This document shows, one piece after another, positions 7,461 to 16,825 of a stretch of DNA of 64,000 nucleotides. This stretch comes from UBA11889 sp002313255 (GTDB lineage: Bacteria > Pseudomonadota > Gammaproteobacteria > Pseudomonadales > Azotimanducaceae), in NCBI GenBank assembly GCA_913045265.1, contig CAJWQX010000006.1:1-64000 (forward strand), given 5' to 3'. Position 1 is the stretch's first letter. Each line of letters begins with the position of its first letter. Both the position numbers and the translations under genes were made by a program. A model generated the notes under the pieces. That model saw only the letters and a list, made by a program, of their open reading frames with translations. It had not been told where the DNA came from and did no database searches.

Positions 7461-9745
7461 AGTTTGGCGTAGGCCAGAGCGTTCGTCGCACTGAAGATCC
7501 GCGCCTTGTGACGGGCGCTGGTGTTTTTACTGATGATGTAAACCTTGAAGACCAGTTGTATGCGGCGTTCTACCGTTCCCCGTACGCGCATGCACGATTG
7601 AAGTCGATCCATCTCGAGGCAGCCCGTGCGTCGCCAGATGTGGTTGCGGTTTATACGGGCGCCGAGCTCGTTTCGCTTGGCGCGTTGCCGTGTCGAGCGC
7701 AACTGACGGACGCCCGTGGTGACCCTTGTTTTATCCCGCGTCGGCCGGCGTTGGCGGAAGACAAAGTCCAGTTCGTGGGTCAGGCGATCGTAGCCGTCGT
7801 AGCCGAATCTCGGCAGGCGGCCCGTGACGCCGTGGAGCAGGTCGATGTTGATTTTGAACCATTGCACCCGGTGGTTTCGCTTGAGTCTTCGGTTGCTGAC
7901 GCCGCGCCGATATTGCATGAAGAACTAGGTCATAACGTCTGCATCCATTTTGAGCGCGGTGACGCGGAAGAAGTGTCGAACGCGATGGGTGGAGCGGCTC
8001 ATATCGTAAACATCAGTGTGATTAATAACCGTGTTGTACCAACGCCGCTGGAACCACGGGTTTCGGTCGCGTCGTATAGCGAGGGAAAGTTCACACTCTA
8101 CAACCCAAGCCAGGGTGCAGTTGCGCAACAGGGAGTTTTATCGCGTTCGATATTTAACATTGAGCCCGACGACATAAGGGTTATTTCGGGTGATACGGGT
8201 GGCGGGTTCGGGGTACGGGGCGAAGTACATCCCGAGACTGTTGTATGCCTTTACGCGGCACGAGAACTCCATCGCCCAGTGAAGTGGTGTGGGGATCGTT
8301 CGGAAATGTTTTTGGCTGATTCTCATGGACGGGACAACATTAGTACGGCAACGGTAGCGCTTGATACGGACGGCATCATGCTTGCGCTCAAGATCGAGAC
8401 CATCGCAAATCTGGGTGCTTTTTGCTCTGCAGTCGGACCGTTTGTCCCCACCATGGGTGGTGGCCGAGTCGTTGGAACTGTTTATCGATCGCCCCATATC
8501 TATCACAGTGTCCGCTGTGTATTTACCAACACCATGCCTGTAGCCGCATACCGGGGCGCGGGTCGACCGGAAGCGGCCTATCTAATGGAACGATTGATGG
8601 AACGGGCTGCCGAGGAGACTGGTTTCGACAGCCGAGAATTACGCCGCCGAAACTTTATTCGCGAAGAAGATCTCCCTTACGTGAACTTAGCGGGGATACC
8701 CATTCGGAGCGGTGCGTTCGCTGAAACGATGGATTTAGCGCTGGCTCGGGCCGAGTGGGAAACCTTTGACGTACGTCGTCAGGCGTCTGTAGTGCGGGAC
8801 AAACTTCGTGGAATCGGGTTCGGGTGTTACGTTGAATCGTCGGGTGGTGGTCCCGAGGAAGAGGCTCGCGTTTCAATCGCTGGGGACGGTAGCGTTGAGA
8901 TCACCGTTGGTACGTACTCACATGGTCAAGGCCATGCGACGGCGTTTGCACAGATCGCACATGAAAAGCTCGGCGTTAACATTGACCGCATCCGTTTGAT
9001 CCAGGGGGATACACGCGAGGTACGTTTCGGTGGAGGTACCGGTGGCTCGAGATCGTCGCAGATGGGAGGTATCGCCGTGTTGCGCGCCGCTGACGGAGTC
9101 ATAGAACGCGGTAAGCCCATCGCCGCCGAGCTTCTCCAAGGGGATGAAGAAGTGGTCTTGTTTAAAGGCGGCCTTTATCGCATTGATGATCGGACCGTCA
9201 CGCTGGAAGAAGTTGCTAAGGCGGCGCTGCAGCCTCAGTTTGGTGGCGAATTAACCCATACTTATCGCTACAACCGAGGAGAGGGTTATACGTTTCCGAA
9301 CGGCTGTCATGTCGCCGAGGTTGAAATCGACCAAGATACTGGCGTGGTAGAAGTTGTACGTTACACCGCTGTGGACGATTGCGGCCGCGTAATTAATCCA
9401 CTATTAGCAGAAGGCCAAGTACAAGGCGGTGTTGTTCAGGGCATCGGGCAAGCGATGCTCGAACATGTTGTGTATGACGACATGGGGCAACTCCTTACCG
9501 GTTCGTTCATGGATTATGCGATGCCTCGGGCCACGCACATTCCATGGATTGATGTCAGTTTTAATGAAGTTCTCGAACCGTCCAACGAATTAGGTGTCAA
9601 AGGGATCGGAGAGGGAGGCGCGTGTGGCGCACCTCCCGCCATCGTTCATGCGGTACTCAATGCGCTGGCTCGTAGCGGCGTTTCTTCCATCGATATGCCG
9701 CTCACATCAGAGCGGGTATGGCGCGCGCTTAATCGAGGACCTTAA
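7457..9745 (+). CDS. Xanthine dehydrogenase family protein, molybdopterin-binding large subunit
   Basis: A 762-residue homologue of CoxL/aldehyde oxidase large subunits, which hydroxylate carbon centres or aldehydes at a molybdenum cytosine dinucleotide cofactor. It begins with GQSVRRTEDPRLVTGAG, has the cofactor segments GGGFGVRGE and AYRGAGRPEA, and ends with GIGEGGACGAPPA, which holds the catalytic Glu. Normally a [2Fe-2S] small subunit and a FAD subunit accompany it; neither is within view, so it is an orphan here and must borrow partners from elsewhere or work differently. GTG start overlapping the FAH-family gene stop. Confidence 0.93.
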   Translation: MKFGVGQSVRRTEDPRLVTGAGVFTDDVNLEDQLYAAFYRSPYAHARLKSIHLEAARASPDVVAVYTGAELVSLGALPCRAQLTDARGDPCFIPRRPALAEDKVQFVGQAIVAVVAESRQAARDAVEQVDVDFEPLHPVVSLESSVADAAPILHEELGHNVCIHFERGDAEEVSNAMGGAAHIVNISVINNRVVPTPLEPRVSVASYSEGKFTLYNPSQGAVAQQGVLSRSIFNIEPDDIRVISGDTGGGFGVRGEVHPETVVCLYAARELHRPVKWCGDRSEMFLADSHGRDNISTATVALDTDGIMLALKIETIANLGAFCSAVGPFVPTMGGGRVVGTVYRSPHIYHSVRCVFTNTMPVAAYRGAGRPEAAYLMERLMERAAEETGFDSRELRRRNFIREEDLPYVNLAGIPIRSGAFAETMDLALARAEWETFDVRRQASVVRDKLRGIGFGCYVESSGGGPEEEARVSIAGDGSVEITVGTYSHGQGHATAFAQIAHEKLGVNIDRIRLIQGDTREVRFGGGTGGSRSSQMGGIAVLRAADGVIERGKPIAAELLQGDEEVVLFKGGLYRIDDRTVTLEEVAKAALQPQFGGELTHTYRYNRGEGYTFPNGCHVAEVEIDQDTGVVEVVRYTAVDDCGRVINPLLAEGQVQGGVVQGIGQAMLEHVVYDDMGQLLTGSFMDYAMPRATHIPWIDVSFNEVLEPSNELGVKGIGEGGACGAPPAIVHAVLNALARSGVSSIDMPLTSERVWRALNRGP

Positions 9746-9759
9746 GAAGGGTTCGTCGA

Positions 9760-10998
9760 TTATGGTTGAATAGAATCGGCTTGCGGTCGGCCAGCGACCC
9801 CAGAAATCATATCCTTCGCATCTCGTGTGGAGGGTTGGCTTGGTTTCAACCGCGCGGCAAAGTTGAAAGGTTCGGTATCGATGTCCTCAAGTTCGATCTC
9901 TTCCGCGAGGACTGCCCGTTTCCACTCTTCTTGCTCACCGTGTCTTTCTTTAAATTCGGGCATCACTTCCCGGGCAAATAGTTCGAGGCTAGAGCAGATG
10001 TCCTCGTGCGTATTCTTGCCCGCTTGGTTGAGGAGAATCACTTGATCAACGTGCGAGTTTTCGAGTTCGAGGAGGCGTTCGCGAATTGTGTCCGGCGAGC
10101 CGATAAGTTCGCTACCGGTTCGTTTTTGACCTTCTGGCGTTTTCTTCCATTCTTGGTATCGCTCCCAAAAGTTCATAGTCCCAGGTTCAAATGGACCTTC
10201 TTTGTTGTACAGCTGTAGCGCGAATTGGAAAAATGTCCACCCGTCCGCTTTTTCCCAAGCTTCTTCATCGGTCTCGGCACACATGAAACCTGCAACAACC
10301 GCGATGTTTGGGTTGGTCTGGTAATCAGCGAGTTTTTCGAGGTTATGTATAAACGTGTTGTAGTAGGCATGAACCCACGCTTTTGCGGCGTCGAGACTGA
10401 TGAACTTGAAACAAAGCGATCCCATACCTCTGTGTGCGGAATATTTAATGGTGTCGAGTTGAGAGCAAGCGACCCATAGCGGCGGGTGTGGTTTTTGGAG
10501 AGGTTTTGGAACGACGGCACGTAAAGGAAACTTGAAGAATTCGCCGTCGTATTCCCAGCCGTGGTTCCAGAACATGGGTAAGGTGCAGCGGACAGCGTCT
10601 TCCCAAACGTCGCGCTTGTCGCGAAAACGCAGGTTGAAAGGATGCAATTCGGTGACAGAAGCGCCTTCACCCAGACCTAATTCGACGCGACCGTCGGAAA
10701 CGAGATCGAGCGTCGCCACCCTCTCTGCGACCCGGGCCGGATGATTGGTGGTCAACTGTACGATACCGTGTCCGAGTCGGATGTTTTTAGTACGCTGACT
10801 GGCGGCCGCAAGAAAAACCTCGGGCGCCGACGAGTGCGAGTATTCTTCGAGAAAATGATGCTCGACTTCCCATGCGTAGTCGAAACCCAGCTCGTCGGCG
10901 AGCTCGATTTGGGAAAGAGACTGTTTTAAGAGCTGGTGTTCGCTTTCGACGTTCCAGTCACGCGGCAATTGGTGTTCGTAGAAAATCCCAAATTTCAT
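9760..10998 (-). CDS. Luciferase-like (LLM class) flavin-dependent monooxygenase
   Basis: 412 residues. It starts MKFGIFYEHQLPRDW and continues with the TIM-barrel pattern of bacterial luciferase-like proteins (ELGFDYAWEVEHHFLEE, AASQRTKNIRLGHGIV, DGRVELGLGEG). Such enzymes use FMNH2 or F420 with oxygen to oxidise small organic substrates. An upstream in-frame extension of 54 codons exists, but the ATG at 10998 has a GGAGGG ten bases upstream and begins at the conserved N-terminus. The C-terminal tail beyond about residue 340 is longer than in minimal luciferases. It is convergent with the molybdopterin gene and divergent from the M20 peptidase. Confidence 0.9.
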   Translation of the reverse strand: MKFGIFYEHQLPRDWNVESEHQLLKQSLSQIELADELGFDYAWEVEHHFLEEYSHSSAPEVFLAAASQRTKNIRLGHGIVQLTTNHPARVAERVATLDLVSDGRVELGLGEGASVTELHPFNLRFRDKRDVWEDAVRCTLPMFWNHGWEYDGEFFKFPLRAVVPKPLQKPHPPLWVACSQLDTIKYSAHRGMGSLCFKFISLDAAKAWVHAYYNTFIHNLEKLADYQTNPNIAVVAGFMCAETDEEAWEKADGWTFFQFALQLYNKEGPFEPGTMNFWERYQEWKKTPEGQKRTGSELIGSPDTIRERLLELENSHVDQVILLNQAGKNTHEDICSSLELFAREVMPEFKERHGEQEEWKRAVLAEEIELEDIDTEPFNFAARLKPSQPSTRDAKDMISGVAGRPQADSIQP

Positions 10999-11069
10999 CG
11001 GTATGGTCCCTCCCAGGCGGCCATTCATGTTGGCAGCGCGATTACTAAACTGCAAACCGGAGTTCGCAC

Positions 11070-12428
11070 TTGCGCCCTTTAATTGTCCTAGTCGTATTGG
11101 CTTTTGTTTCCAGTGCTGGAGATCCATTCGTCGATGTCGCGCCGAAAAGATTGGCGGCATATATAAGAGTTGATACGACTAATCCGCCGGGAAACGAAAC
11201 CCGCGGTGTCGAATTTCTAGGGGCGATATTGCAACAAGCGGGCATTGCATACGACACGGCGGAATCCGCGCCAGGACGTGGGAACCTATGGGCACGATTG
11301 CGAGGCAATGGTAAGCCTGGATTGGTCCTTCTACATCACATTGACGTGGTTCCGGCCAATGCTTCGTATTGGAGCGTCGATCCCTACGCGGGTGTGATCA
11401 AAGATGGGTACCTCTACGGTCGGGGTGCGCTCGACATGAAAGCGCTTGGCGTTATGCAGCTGCAGGCATTTTTGGCTCTACACGCGTCCGGCAGTAAATT
11501 AATTCGAGATGTTCTCTACGTAGCAACGGCGGATGAAGAGGCCGGGGGTTTCTTGGGTGCTGGTTGGTTGTTGGAAAACCGTCCGGAGATCTTTGAAGGC
11601 GTCGGCTACGTACTTAATGAAGGCGGCGGCGGTCGACAATTTGGTGCGGACACGGTTTTTTTTGTGGAAGTCACGCAGAAAGTACCAGTTTGGTTGCGAC
11701 TAACGGCGAGGGGTCGTCCGGGTCATGGTTCTGTACCACTACCGCAGACTGCGATTACGCGTATTTTGCGCGCGGGACAACGCCTTGCAGACACCCGCTT
11801 CGAACCGCGGGTTATCGAGCCAGTTGCTAACCTATTGCAAGGGGTAGCACCATTTCAGCGTTCCGAACTCAAAAGTGCATTTGAAGACATAAGCGCCCAT
11901 GTAACCGACGCAGCGTTCATGCAGATGTTACACATGACCGCGCCTGGATATCATGCTCTGCTACGAAATACATGCTCGCTGACGACGTTACAAGGTAGTA
12001 AAAAAATTAATGTGGTGCCGCCCGAGGCAGTACTCGAACTCGATTGTCGATTGGTACCCGATCAAGACGTAGACGAATTTATTGCGGAAGTGACGACCGT
12101 AGTGAATGACGGAGATGTGAGTATCGAACGCATTATGAGTTTCACGCCTGCGAGCAGTTCCATGGATACGTCCTTGTATCGATTAATTAAGGCTAAGACC
12201 GGTGAGTGGTTTCCCGGATCGACGACGATTCCAGGGGTATCGACGGGGTTTACCGACAGCCACTTCTTTCGCGATGTAGGGATCCAAAGCTACGGGTTTT
12301 CGCCGACCGTCCTGGCGGAAAACGAAGGCGTCGGCGTTCACGGGAATGACGAACGCGTTTCGTTGGAGACTCTGACAAAAGGGACAGCATTTATGGTTGA
12401 CCTGGTGCGGTCTTTCGCTACCGACTGA
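11070..12428 (+). CDS. Secreted M20 family metallopeptidase
   Basis: 452 residues. The N-terminus RPLIVLVVLAFVSSAGDPF looks like a signal peptide, so the enzyme is probably periplasmic. M20 zinc motifs are all visible: LLHHIDVVP (His, Asp), GRGALDMKA (bridging Asp), TADEEAGG (Glu pair) and a late His in TDSHFFRD. M20 peptidases cleave N-terminal residues, dipeptides or N-acyl amino acids. Start is TTG with GGAG seven bases upstream; no ATG lies before the signal peptide. It diverges from the flavin monooxygenase with 71 bases between start codons. Confidence 0.9.
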   Translation: MRPLIVLVVLAFVSSAGDPFVDVAPKRLAAYIRVDTTNPPGNETRGVEFLGAILQQAGIAYDTAESAPGRGNLWARLRGNGKPGLVLLHHIDVVPANASYWSVDPYAGVIKDGYLYGRGALDMKALGVMQLQAFLALHASGSKLIRDVLYVATADEEAGGFLGAGWLLENRPEIFEGVGYVLNEGGGGRQFGADTVFFVEVTQKVPVWLRLTARGRPGHGSVPLPQTAITRILRAGQRLADTRFEPRVIEPVANLLQGVAPFQRSELKSAFEDISAHVTDAAFMQMLHMTAPGYHALLRNTCSLTTLQGSKKINVVPPEAVLELDCRLVPDQDVDEFIAEVTTVVNDGDVSIERIMSFTPASSSMDTSLYRLIKAKTGEWFPGSTTIPGVSTGFTDSHFFRDVGIQSYGFSPTVLAENEGVGVHGNDERVSLETLTKGTAFMVDLVRSFATD

Positions 12429-12514
12429 GTTTCCAGAAGCGCGTTCTAACAGCGCCTACCGTGATTGTTAACTTGGGTTAGAATCGCAGAGCTTGGATTA
12501 CCAGGGGTGCCCGC

Positions 12515-13558
12515 ATGTCGAATCTTCTATTCACGCGCGACGAGCTAATGACGGATCATAATTTTGCTTCGGGGCACGTTGTCGAAGGTCAGGTATTGCA
12601 TGGCGGTTTCAGTTCCGACGGCGATTACCTGCCCCCGCGCTCCGAAATAAGAGGAGTTGCAATCGCCAACTGGGCCGACGCTCTACGTGCTCGTGGTGGT
12701 GATCTTTTAGACGCAGATGCGTCTCTTTTGCGTGGACCTCGCGTACCGAATTCAGAGCAACAGCGCTTGCTGATCCGTGAAGGCCTTGGGCAAACCTTTT
12801 GGAATACCCTGACGATTACGGGAAAGATCGAAGGCCGTGGTCGGATGATCGCCGACATGCCGTTCCCGGACATGCAAGAGTTGGTGGTTGAAGACATTAG
12901 CGAAATGGCGATCGGGCATCTAAAGAAGGGCCTGCTAGAAGCCCACGGAATTGATGAGGGTGGTCAACCGGAAAAAAGTATTGGGGGCCACGATGTGATG
13001 TGGTTTGTCGCTCGCGATTTGGTTTTTGGTCCCGAAGCGTACCCTGACATTGAGCCGCCTCAAGGTATAAGTCGTGCAGAGGCAGGTCGACGGTGGATGC
13101 CGCAAATTCCACAGCCGTACGAGTTGGCACTTAGTTTTTTGATGAATTTGTTGGTAATTGAATTTCGCGCTGAAATAGGGTTTGCCAATACACAAGAAAC
13201 GTTGCGAACCGATGATTTGTTCACCGATAAACGTGTGGAAGCAGAGTTGGCTGCGGAAATAGTTGAGAGAATTCGGACGGACGAACGCATCCACGTCGAA
13301 TCTCTACGCCTATACATTGGTGAATTACGGTCGTTACATTTCAAAACAGAGGGTGGCGGGACCGCGCTAGGAAGCGACGTGCTGGATCCGTTTTGGGAAC
13401 AACTCATTGCCTGGGCGACGGGACAACAGCCTCGTATCGCCGCTGAACAGCAATACAACGTTATTAAAGAACGCATCCTTAAGCACGATGAAGGTGAACG
13501 CGTGCTGGGGCGATTTGAAGCGTTGGCAGATGGCGATTTCATGGTCGCCGCTGGCTGA
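12515..13558 (+). CDS. Ferritin-like (putative di-iron) hypothetical protein
   Basis: A 347-residue protein without signal peptide that I cannot name. The central and C-terminal helices hold potential di-iron ligands spaced as in ferritin-like proteins: EDISEMAIGH, IEFRAEIGF and RTDERIHVES (ExxH). That suggests a di-iron oxygenase or oxidoreductase, but this is an inference from motifs only. ATG start with AGGGGTG upstream. It precedes the folate genes by 22 bases on the same strand and may share their transcript. Confidence 0.65.
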   Translation: MSNLLFTRDELMTDHNFASGHVVEGQVLHGGFSSDGDYLPPRSEIRGVAIANWADALRARGGDLLDADASLLRGPRVPNSEQQRLLIREGLGQTFWNTLTITGKIEGRGRMIADMPFPDMQELVVEDISEMAIGHLKKGLLEAHGIDEGGQPEKSIGGHDVMWFVARDLVFGPEAYPDIEPPQGISRAEAGRRWMPQIPQPYELALSFLMNLLVIEFRAEIGFANTQETLRTDDLFTDKRVEAELAAEIVERIRTDERIHVESLRLYIGELRSLHFKTEGGGTALGSDVLDPFWEQLIAWATGQQPRIAAEQQYNVIKERILKHDEGERVLGRFEALADGDFMVAAG

Positions 13559-13580
13559 AGAACACTTCAGCCTGAGTAAG

Positions 13581-14459
13581 ATGATTGACGTTTTCGTCGG
13601 GGTTGGTAGCAACATCGAGCCGGACGTGCGTATCGGCGCGGCGTTGGCGGATTTGCGCGAGCGATTTGGGGCGATCGAGCTGTCCACTGCGTATCAAAAC
13701 CCGGCCATCGGGTTTGAGGGTGATGATTTTATTAATCTGGTGGTTCGTTTTCGAACGGTGATTCCGTTGTCGGAGGTGCTTGGTATCCTCCATGAAATCG
13801 AAATCCGGGGTGGCAAAGATTTGGCGGCGCCGCGAATGGCATCGAAAACCATCGATCTTGATTTACTATTGTTTGGGGACTTGGTTATTGAGAATGACCG
13901 CCTAGTTCTACCTCGCCCGGAAACTTTGACGGCTGCGTACTACTTAAAGCCTTTGTCCGAATTAGAACCGGATCGCGTTCACCCCGTAGTTGGAAGAACG
14001 TTTGTCGAGCTTTGGTCTCGGTGGGAGGGCGAAGCTGGCCGGCTCGTGGCTCACGCGGTAGCGTGCAACCCCGTTTCAACGCGAACGCGAGGGCGACCAG
14101 AATTGCGGGTAGACGACCTCCGCGTAGCCGTCCATCTTGGCGTACCCGATAGTGAACGCGAGAATCCTCAGGAAGTGTCGATTTCTATAAACGTCACGTT
14201 TCCGGACGTGCCCGAAGCGTGCCGTACCGACGAGATCGATGGAACAATAGACTACGGTGTTATGTGCCGACACGTTATCGCGCTCGTCGGCTCCCGCGCG
14301 TTTCGGACGATTGAACATCTTGCCGGATGTTGCATAGACGAATTAAGCGAGATGTTGACTGAATCTGGTTCTGAGCTAACGCTCGAAGTACGTAAGTGCC
14401 AACCCCCCATCCCAGATCTCAAGGGTGGAACGGCATTCATCATGCGGACGCGTCGATGA
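13581..14459 (+). CDS. folB: Fused HPPK-like domain (degenerate) and dihydroneopterin aldolase
   Basis: 292 residues with two domains. Residues 1-150 resemble 6-hydroxymethyl-dihydropterin pyrophosphokinase (FVGVGSN, IDLDLLLFG with Asp92 and Asp94) but several catalytic and substrate positions are changed relative to the second copy next door: Arg to Lys89, His to Arg112 and the late Arg to Ala118. Residues 175-292 are dihydroneopterin aldolase (FolB), with Tyr225 in DYG, Glu245 and Lys272 in RKCQPP. The aldolase half should be active, making 6-hydroxymethyl-dihydropterin; the kinase half may be inactive or altered. ATG at 13581 begins the HPPK fold; it overlaps the next gene by four bases. 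Confidence 0.88.
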   Translation: MIDVFVGVGSNIEPDVRIGAALADLRERFGAIELSTAYQNPAIGFEGDDFINLVVRFRTVIPLSEVLGILHEIEIRGGKDLAAPRMASKTIDLDLLLFGDLVIENDRLVLPRPETLTAAYYLKPLSELEPDRVHPVVGRTFVELWSRWEGEAGRLVAHAVACNPVSTRTRGRPELRVDDLRVAVHLGVPDSERENPQEVSISINVTFPDVPEACRTDEIDGTIDYGVMCRHVIALVGSRAFRTIEHLAGCCIDELSEMLTESGSELTLEVRKCQPPIPDLKGGTAFIMRTRR

Positions 14460-15724
14460 GCGTCTTGCTTGGTCTCGGGTCTAACCTTGGAGACCGATGT
14501 ACTAATTTGGAAAAAGCGATGGGGGCGTTGGAAGCGCTATCAGGAACCTCGCTGCTTCGATGGTCTACGGTGTACGAGAGTGAAGCGTTACTTGCACCAG
14601 AATCACCGTCGAAGTGGGACAAACCATTCCTGAACGTAGCTGTAGAACTTTCAACGCCCTTGAAGCCCCACGACCTTTTGGCAGCAACCCAAGAAATTGA
14701 GAGGAGCCTCGGTCGGGTCGATGCAGAGCGCTGGGCTCCGAGGATTATCGACGTTGATATGCTGGCGTACGACGATGAGACAATCGTCACGCCTGACCTC
14801 GTTATTCCTCACGTTGGAGTGAGCGAACGCGCCTTTGTGTTGGCCCCGTTGGCAGAAATCGTCCCATCCCGCCGTCTCCCCGGTACGAAGGAGAACATTC
14901 TGCAACTCAAGCGTCGGACCAACGAATTACTACCCGCATGGATGAGCGTAATCAACGTTACGCCTGACTCGTTTTCAGACGGCGGACGCTGGTTAAAGGG
15001 CGATGAGCCAGCCACAGTAGAACCTGAAATTCTCGACGGTAATTACATTGATGTTGGTGGCGAATCGACGCGCCCCGGGGCCGTCGACGTCGATCCTGAA
15101 ACGGAGTGGCGCCGGGTTGCGCCCGTGTTAGAGCATCTCGATCAACAGTTTTCGGGGCGACTGCTTCGACCGAAAATAAGCATTGACACAAGATCCCCAA
15201 CGACGGCTTCTCGGGCGATCGACGCCGGCGCGTCAATCGTTAATGACGTGAGTGGTCTCGCTGATCCCGCGATGATTGAGGTTCTTGCTGGTAGTCGATG
15301 CGATATTGTACTAATGCATAGTTTGTCGGTACCCGCCGATCCCAGTAACGTGCTACCGCTCGACTGTGATCCGTTAGCTGCTCTATGCAGTTGGTTTGCC
15401 GAACATCTTGAAACACTCGGAAGAGCTGGCATAGCGCTCGAGCGCGTGATCATCGATCCGGGCATTGGTTTTGGCAAGACTGCGACGCAGTCACTAGAAA
15501 TCATCGGTCGAGCACGAGAATTGATGGAACTCGACTGTCGGGTGATGTTTGGTCATAGTCGAAAGTCTTTTCTTGAGCCGATGACGAGGGTCCCGCCGAA
15601 CGAACGCGATCCAGAAACGTTAGCTGTGTCAGCGAGACTAGCGAGTCGTGGCGTCGACATACTGCGTGTCCACACGCTCGACTCACACCGCCGCTTTTGG
15701 CGCGTATATCAGCGGACGGTATGA
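14456..15724 (+). CDS. folK-folP: Bifunctional HPPK-dihydropteroate synthase
   Basis: 422 residues, two folate enzymes in one chain. Residues 1-150 are HPPK with an intact site: GLGSNL, GR at 86-87, ERWAPRIIDVDML (Arg96, Asp99, Asp101), VIPH (His119) and SERAF (Arg125). Residues 162-422 are dihydropteroate synthase: SVINVTPDSFSDGG, GGESTRPGA, ISIDTRSP, NDVSG, DPGIGFGKT, GHSRKSF and the C-terminal RVHTLDSH. It pyrophosphorylates hydroxymethyl-dihydropterin and joins it to p-aminobenzoate, the step blocked by sulfonamides. HPPK-DHPS fusions are known in some bacteria and in eukaryotes. The ATGA overlap with the upstream gene suggests translational coupling, so three consecutive steps are made together. 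Confidence 0.93.
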   Translation: MSVLLGLGSNLGDRCTNLEKAMGALEALSGTSLLRWSTVYESEALLAPESPSKWDKPFLNVAVELSTPLKPHDLLAATQEIERSLGRVDAERWAPRIIDVDMLAYDDETIVTPDLVIPHVGVSERAFVLAPLAEIVPSRRLPGTKENILQLKRRTNELLPAWMSVINVTPDSFSDGGRWLKGDEPATVEPEILDGNYIDVGGESTRPGAVDVDPETEWRRVAPVLEHLDQQFSGRLLRPKISIDTRSPTTASRAIDAGASIVNDVSGLADPAMIEVLAGSRCDIVLMHSLSVPADPSNVLPLDCDPLAALCSWFAEHLETLGRAGIALERVIIDPGIGFGKTATQSLEIIGRARELMELDCRVMFGHSRKSFLEPMTRVPPNERDPETLAVSARLASRGVDILRVHTLDSHRRFWRVYQRTV

Positions 15725-16040
15725 CGCGCCTTGCGGCAGCGATTCGTAGAGAGCCGGAGACCCTGAGACATTTTTTAACCGTCTATTGGGGTTGTTATTG
15801 GAGACTCGCGGATTCGTTCGGTTGTTTCATTTCGCGAGTTGGCTGGGCGGGCCGCTGCGCGTGGCAACGTGGGAACATAAGGCTCTGAGACTGAGAGGTG
15901 AAACCGTTCGGTTCAAGATCGGCGCTCGAATTTCATATAGCGAGTTCGAAGGATGTCACTTTCGGCACGCACTGACGGGGGTTTTACGCGAAGCCCTATC
16001 GTCCCTCGGACGGACTGAGGCCTCGCTCACTGATAACTGA
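15721..16040 (+). pseudogene. 3' remnant of a lysophospholipid acyltransferase-like gene
   Basis: From 15786 a frame reads LLLETRGFVRLFHFASWLGG then LRVATWEHKALRLRGETVRFKIGARI, close to the C-terminal part of OlsA/PlsC/hemolysin-type acyltransferases (family pattern 'LhP.lRt..lprel..rRG.tv.vriG.pi'). The catalytic HxxxxD half is missing. A different frame directly before it, starting with an ATGA overlap at the folP stop, gives a 55-codon open frame (MTRLAAAIRREPETLRHF) that would join the remnant after one frameshift near 15788. I read the stretch as a truncated, probably frameshifted gene end. The match is weak and from memory. Confidence 0.4.
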
Positions 16041-16809
16041 CACCCATCCCAGCTCTAACATCGTTGTTAATCCCGTATTGAGGGATGGGGTAGCGCAACC
16101 CGTTGCGAGATAAGTGGTCAAGTCCGTCGATCACTTTGGGCAAGAAATGGGGTGGAATAGCCATCAGCAACTCATCTTCCATCACCCCTCCGTAACGTCT
16201 TTCCGCAAAACACGGGATCGAAAGGCTTGGTTCTCCCGTTGCTAGTGCGCGGCCCCAACTGTCGGCGCAGGCACTTTCGCCTACGCAACCCCACTCCAGT
16301 TTCTTGTAACCCGTCCACTGCAAGCCGTTAATGAACAAGATCATTTGCGCTGGTGTCGCGTAGATAAGACAGATATCTGGAGGAGATAGGCGGCCACTCG
16401 CGAGTGGGCTTACGGCCATGGCTTCGAAAGCGCCGTATGGAACAACGTCCATTGCATGCTGGTGTTTGGATGATTCTTCCTTAGTTTCGTACCAAACGCC
16501 AGCCATGTTGTTGCCGGACAACCATTCGTCGCTGCGGGGCGCGAGGCCAATGACCGCCTGACATTGAGCACCCACGAGGTCGTCGGCAGTGATACCGACG
16601 GTCCAACCGTTACGACATGCCTGTCCGACGATCTGATCCGTCGTGTGGACGACCGAAGGCCGACGTATTCTCGGGATCGCTTCCATATCTGTTTTGTTTT
16701 CGAACATTTTCATACCGATGGGAGTGGTTCTCAGTCGAAGGAACCGATTCAGATCGGTGACAATCTGATTCCAGTCAACGTTCGTATGATCCGTAGCGAT
16801 AACGCTCAT
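16027..16809 (-). CDS. DUF169 family protein
   Basis: A 260-residue member of the DUF169 (COG2043, 'ArCR') family, cytosolic and of unknown function. Typical features are RLRTTPIGMKMFEN near the N-terminus, a central block with GAFEAMAVSPL and DICLIYATPAQMILFINGLQW, and WGCVGESACADSW with conserved Cys, which might bind a metal or cluster. It is followed upstream on the same strand by an enoyl-CoA hydratase gene 17 bases away, so the two may form an operon. The start codon ATG is supported by AGGAGC upstream. Confidence 0.9.
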   Translation of the reverse strand: MSVIATDHTNVDWNQIVTDLNRFLRLRTTPIGMKMFENKTDMEAIPRIRRPSVVHTTDQIVGQACRNGWTVGITADDLVGAQCQAVIGLAPRSDEWLSGNNMAGVWYETKEESSKHQHAMDVVPYGAFEAMAVSPLASGRLSPPDICLIYATPAQMILFINGLQWTGYKKLEWGCVGESACADSWGRALATGEPSLSIPCFAERRYGGVMEDELLMAIPPHFLPKVIDGLDHLSRNGLRYPIPQYGINNDVRAGMGVSYQ

Positions 16810-16825
16810 AGTCCTAGCTCCTCGA

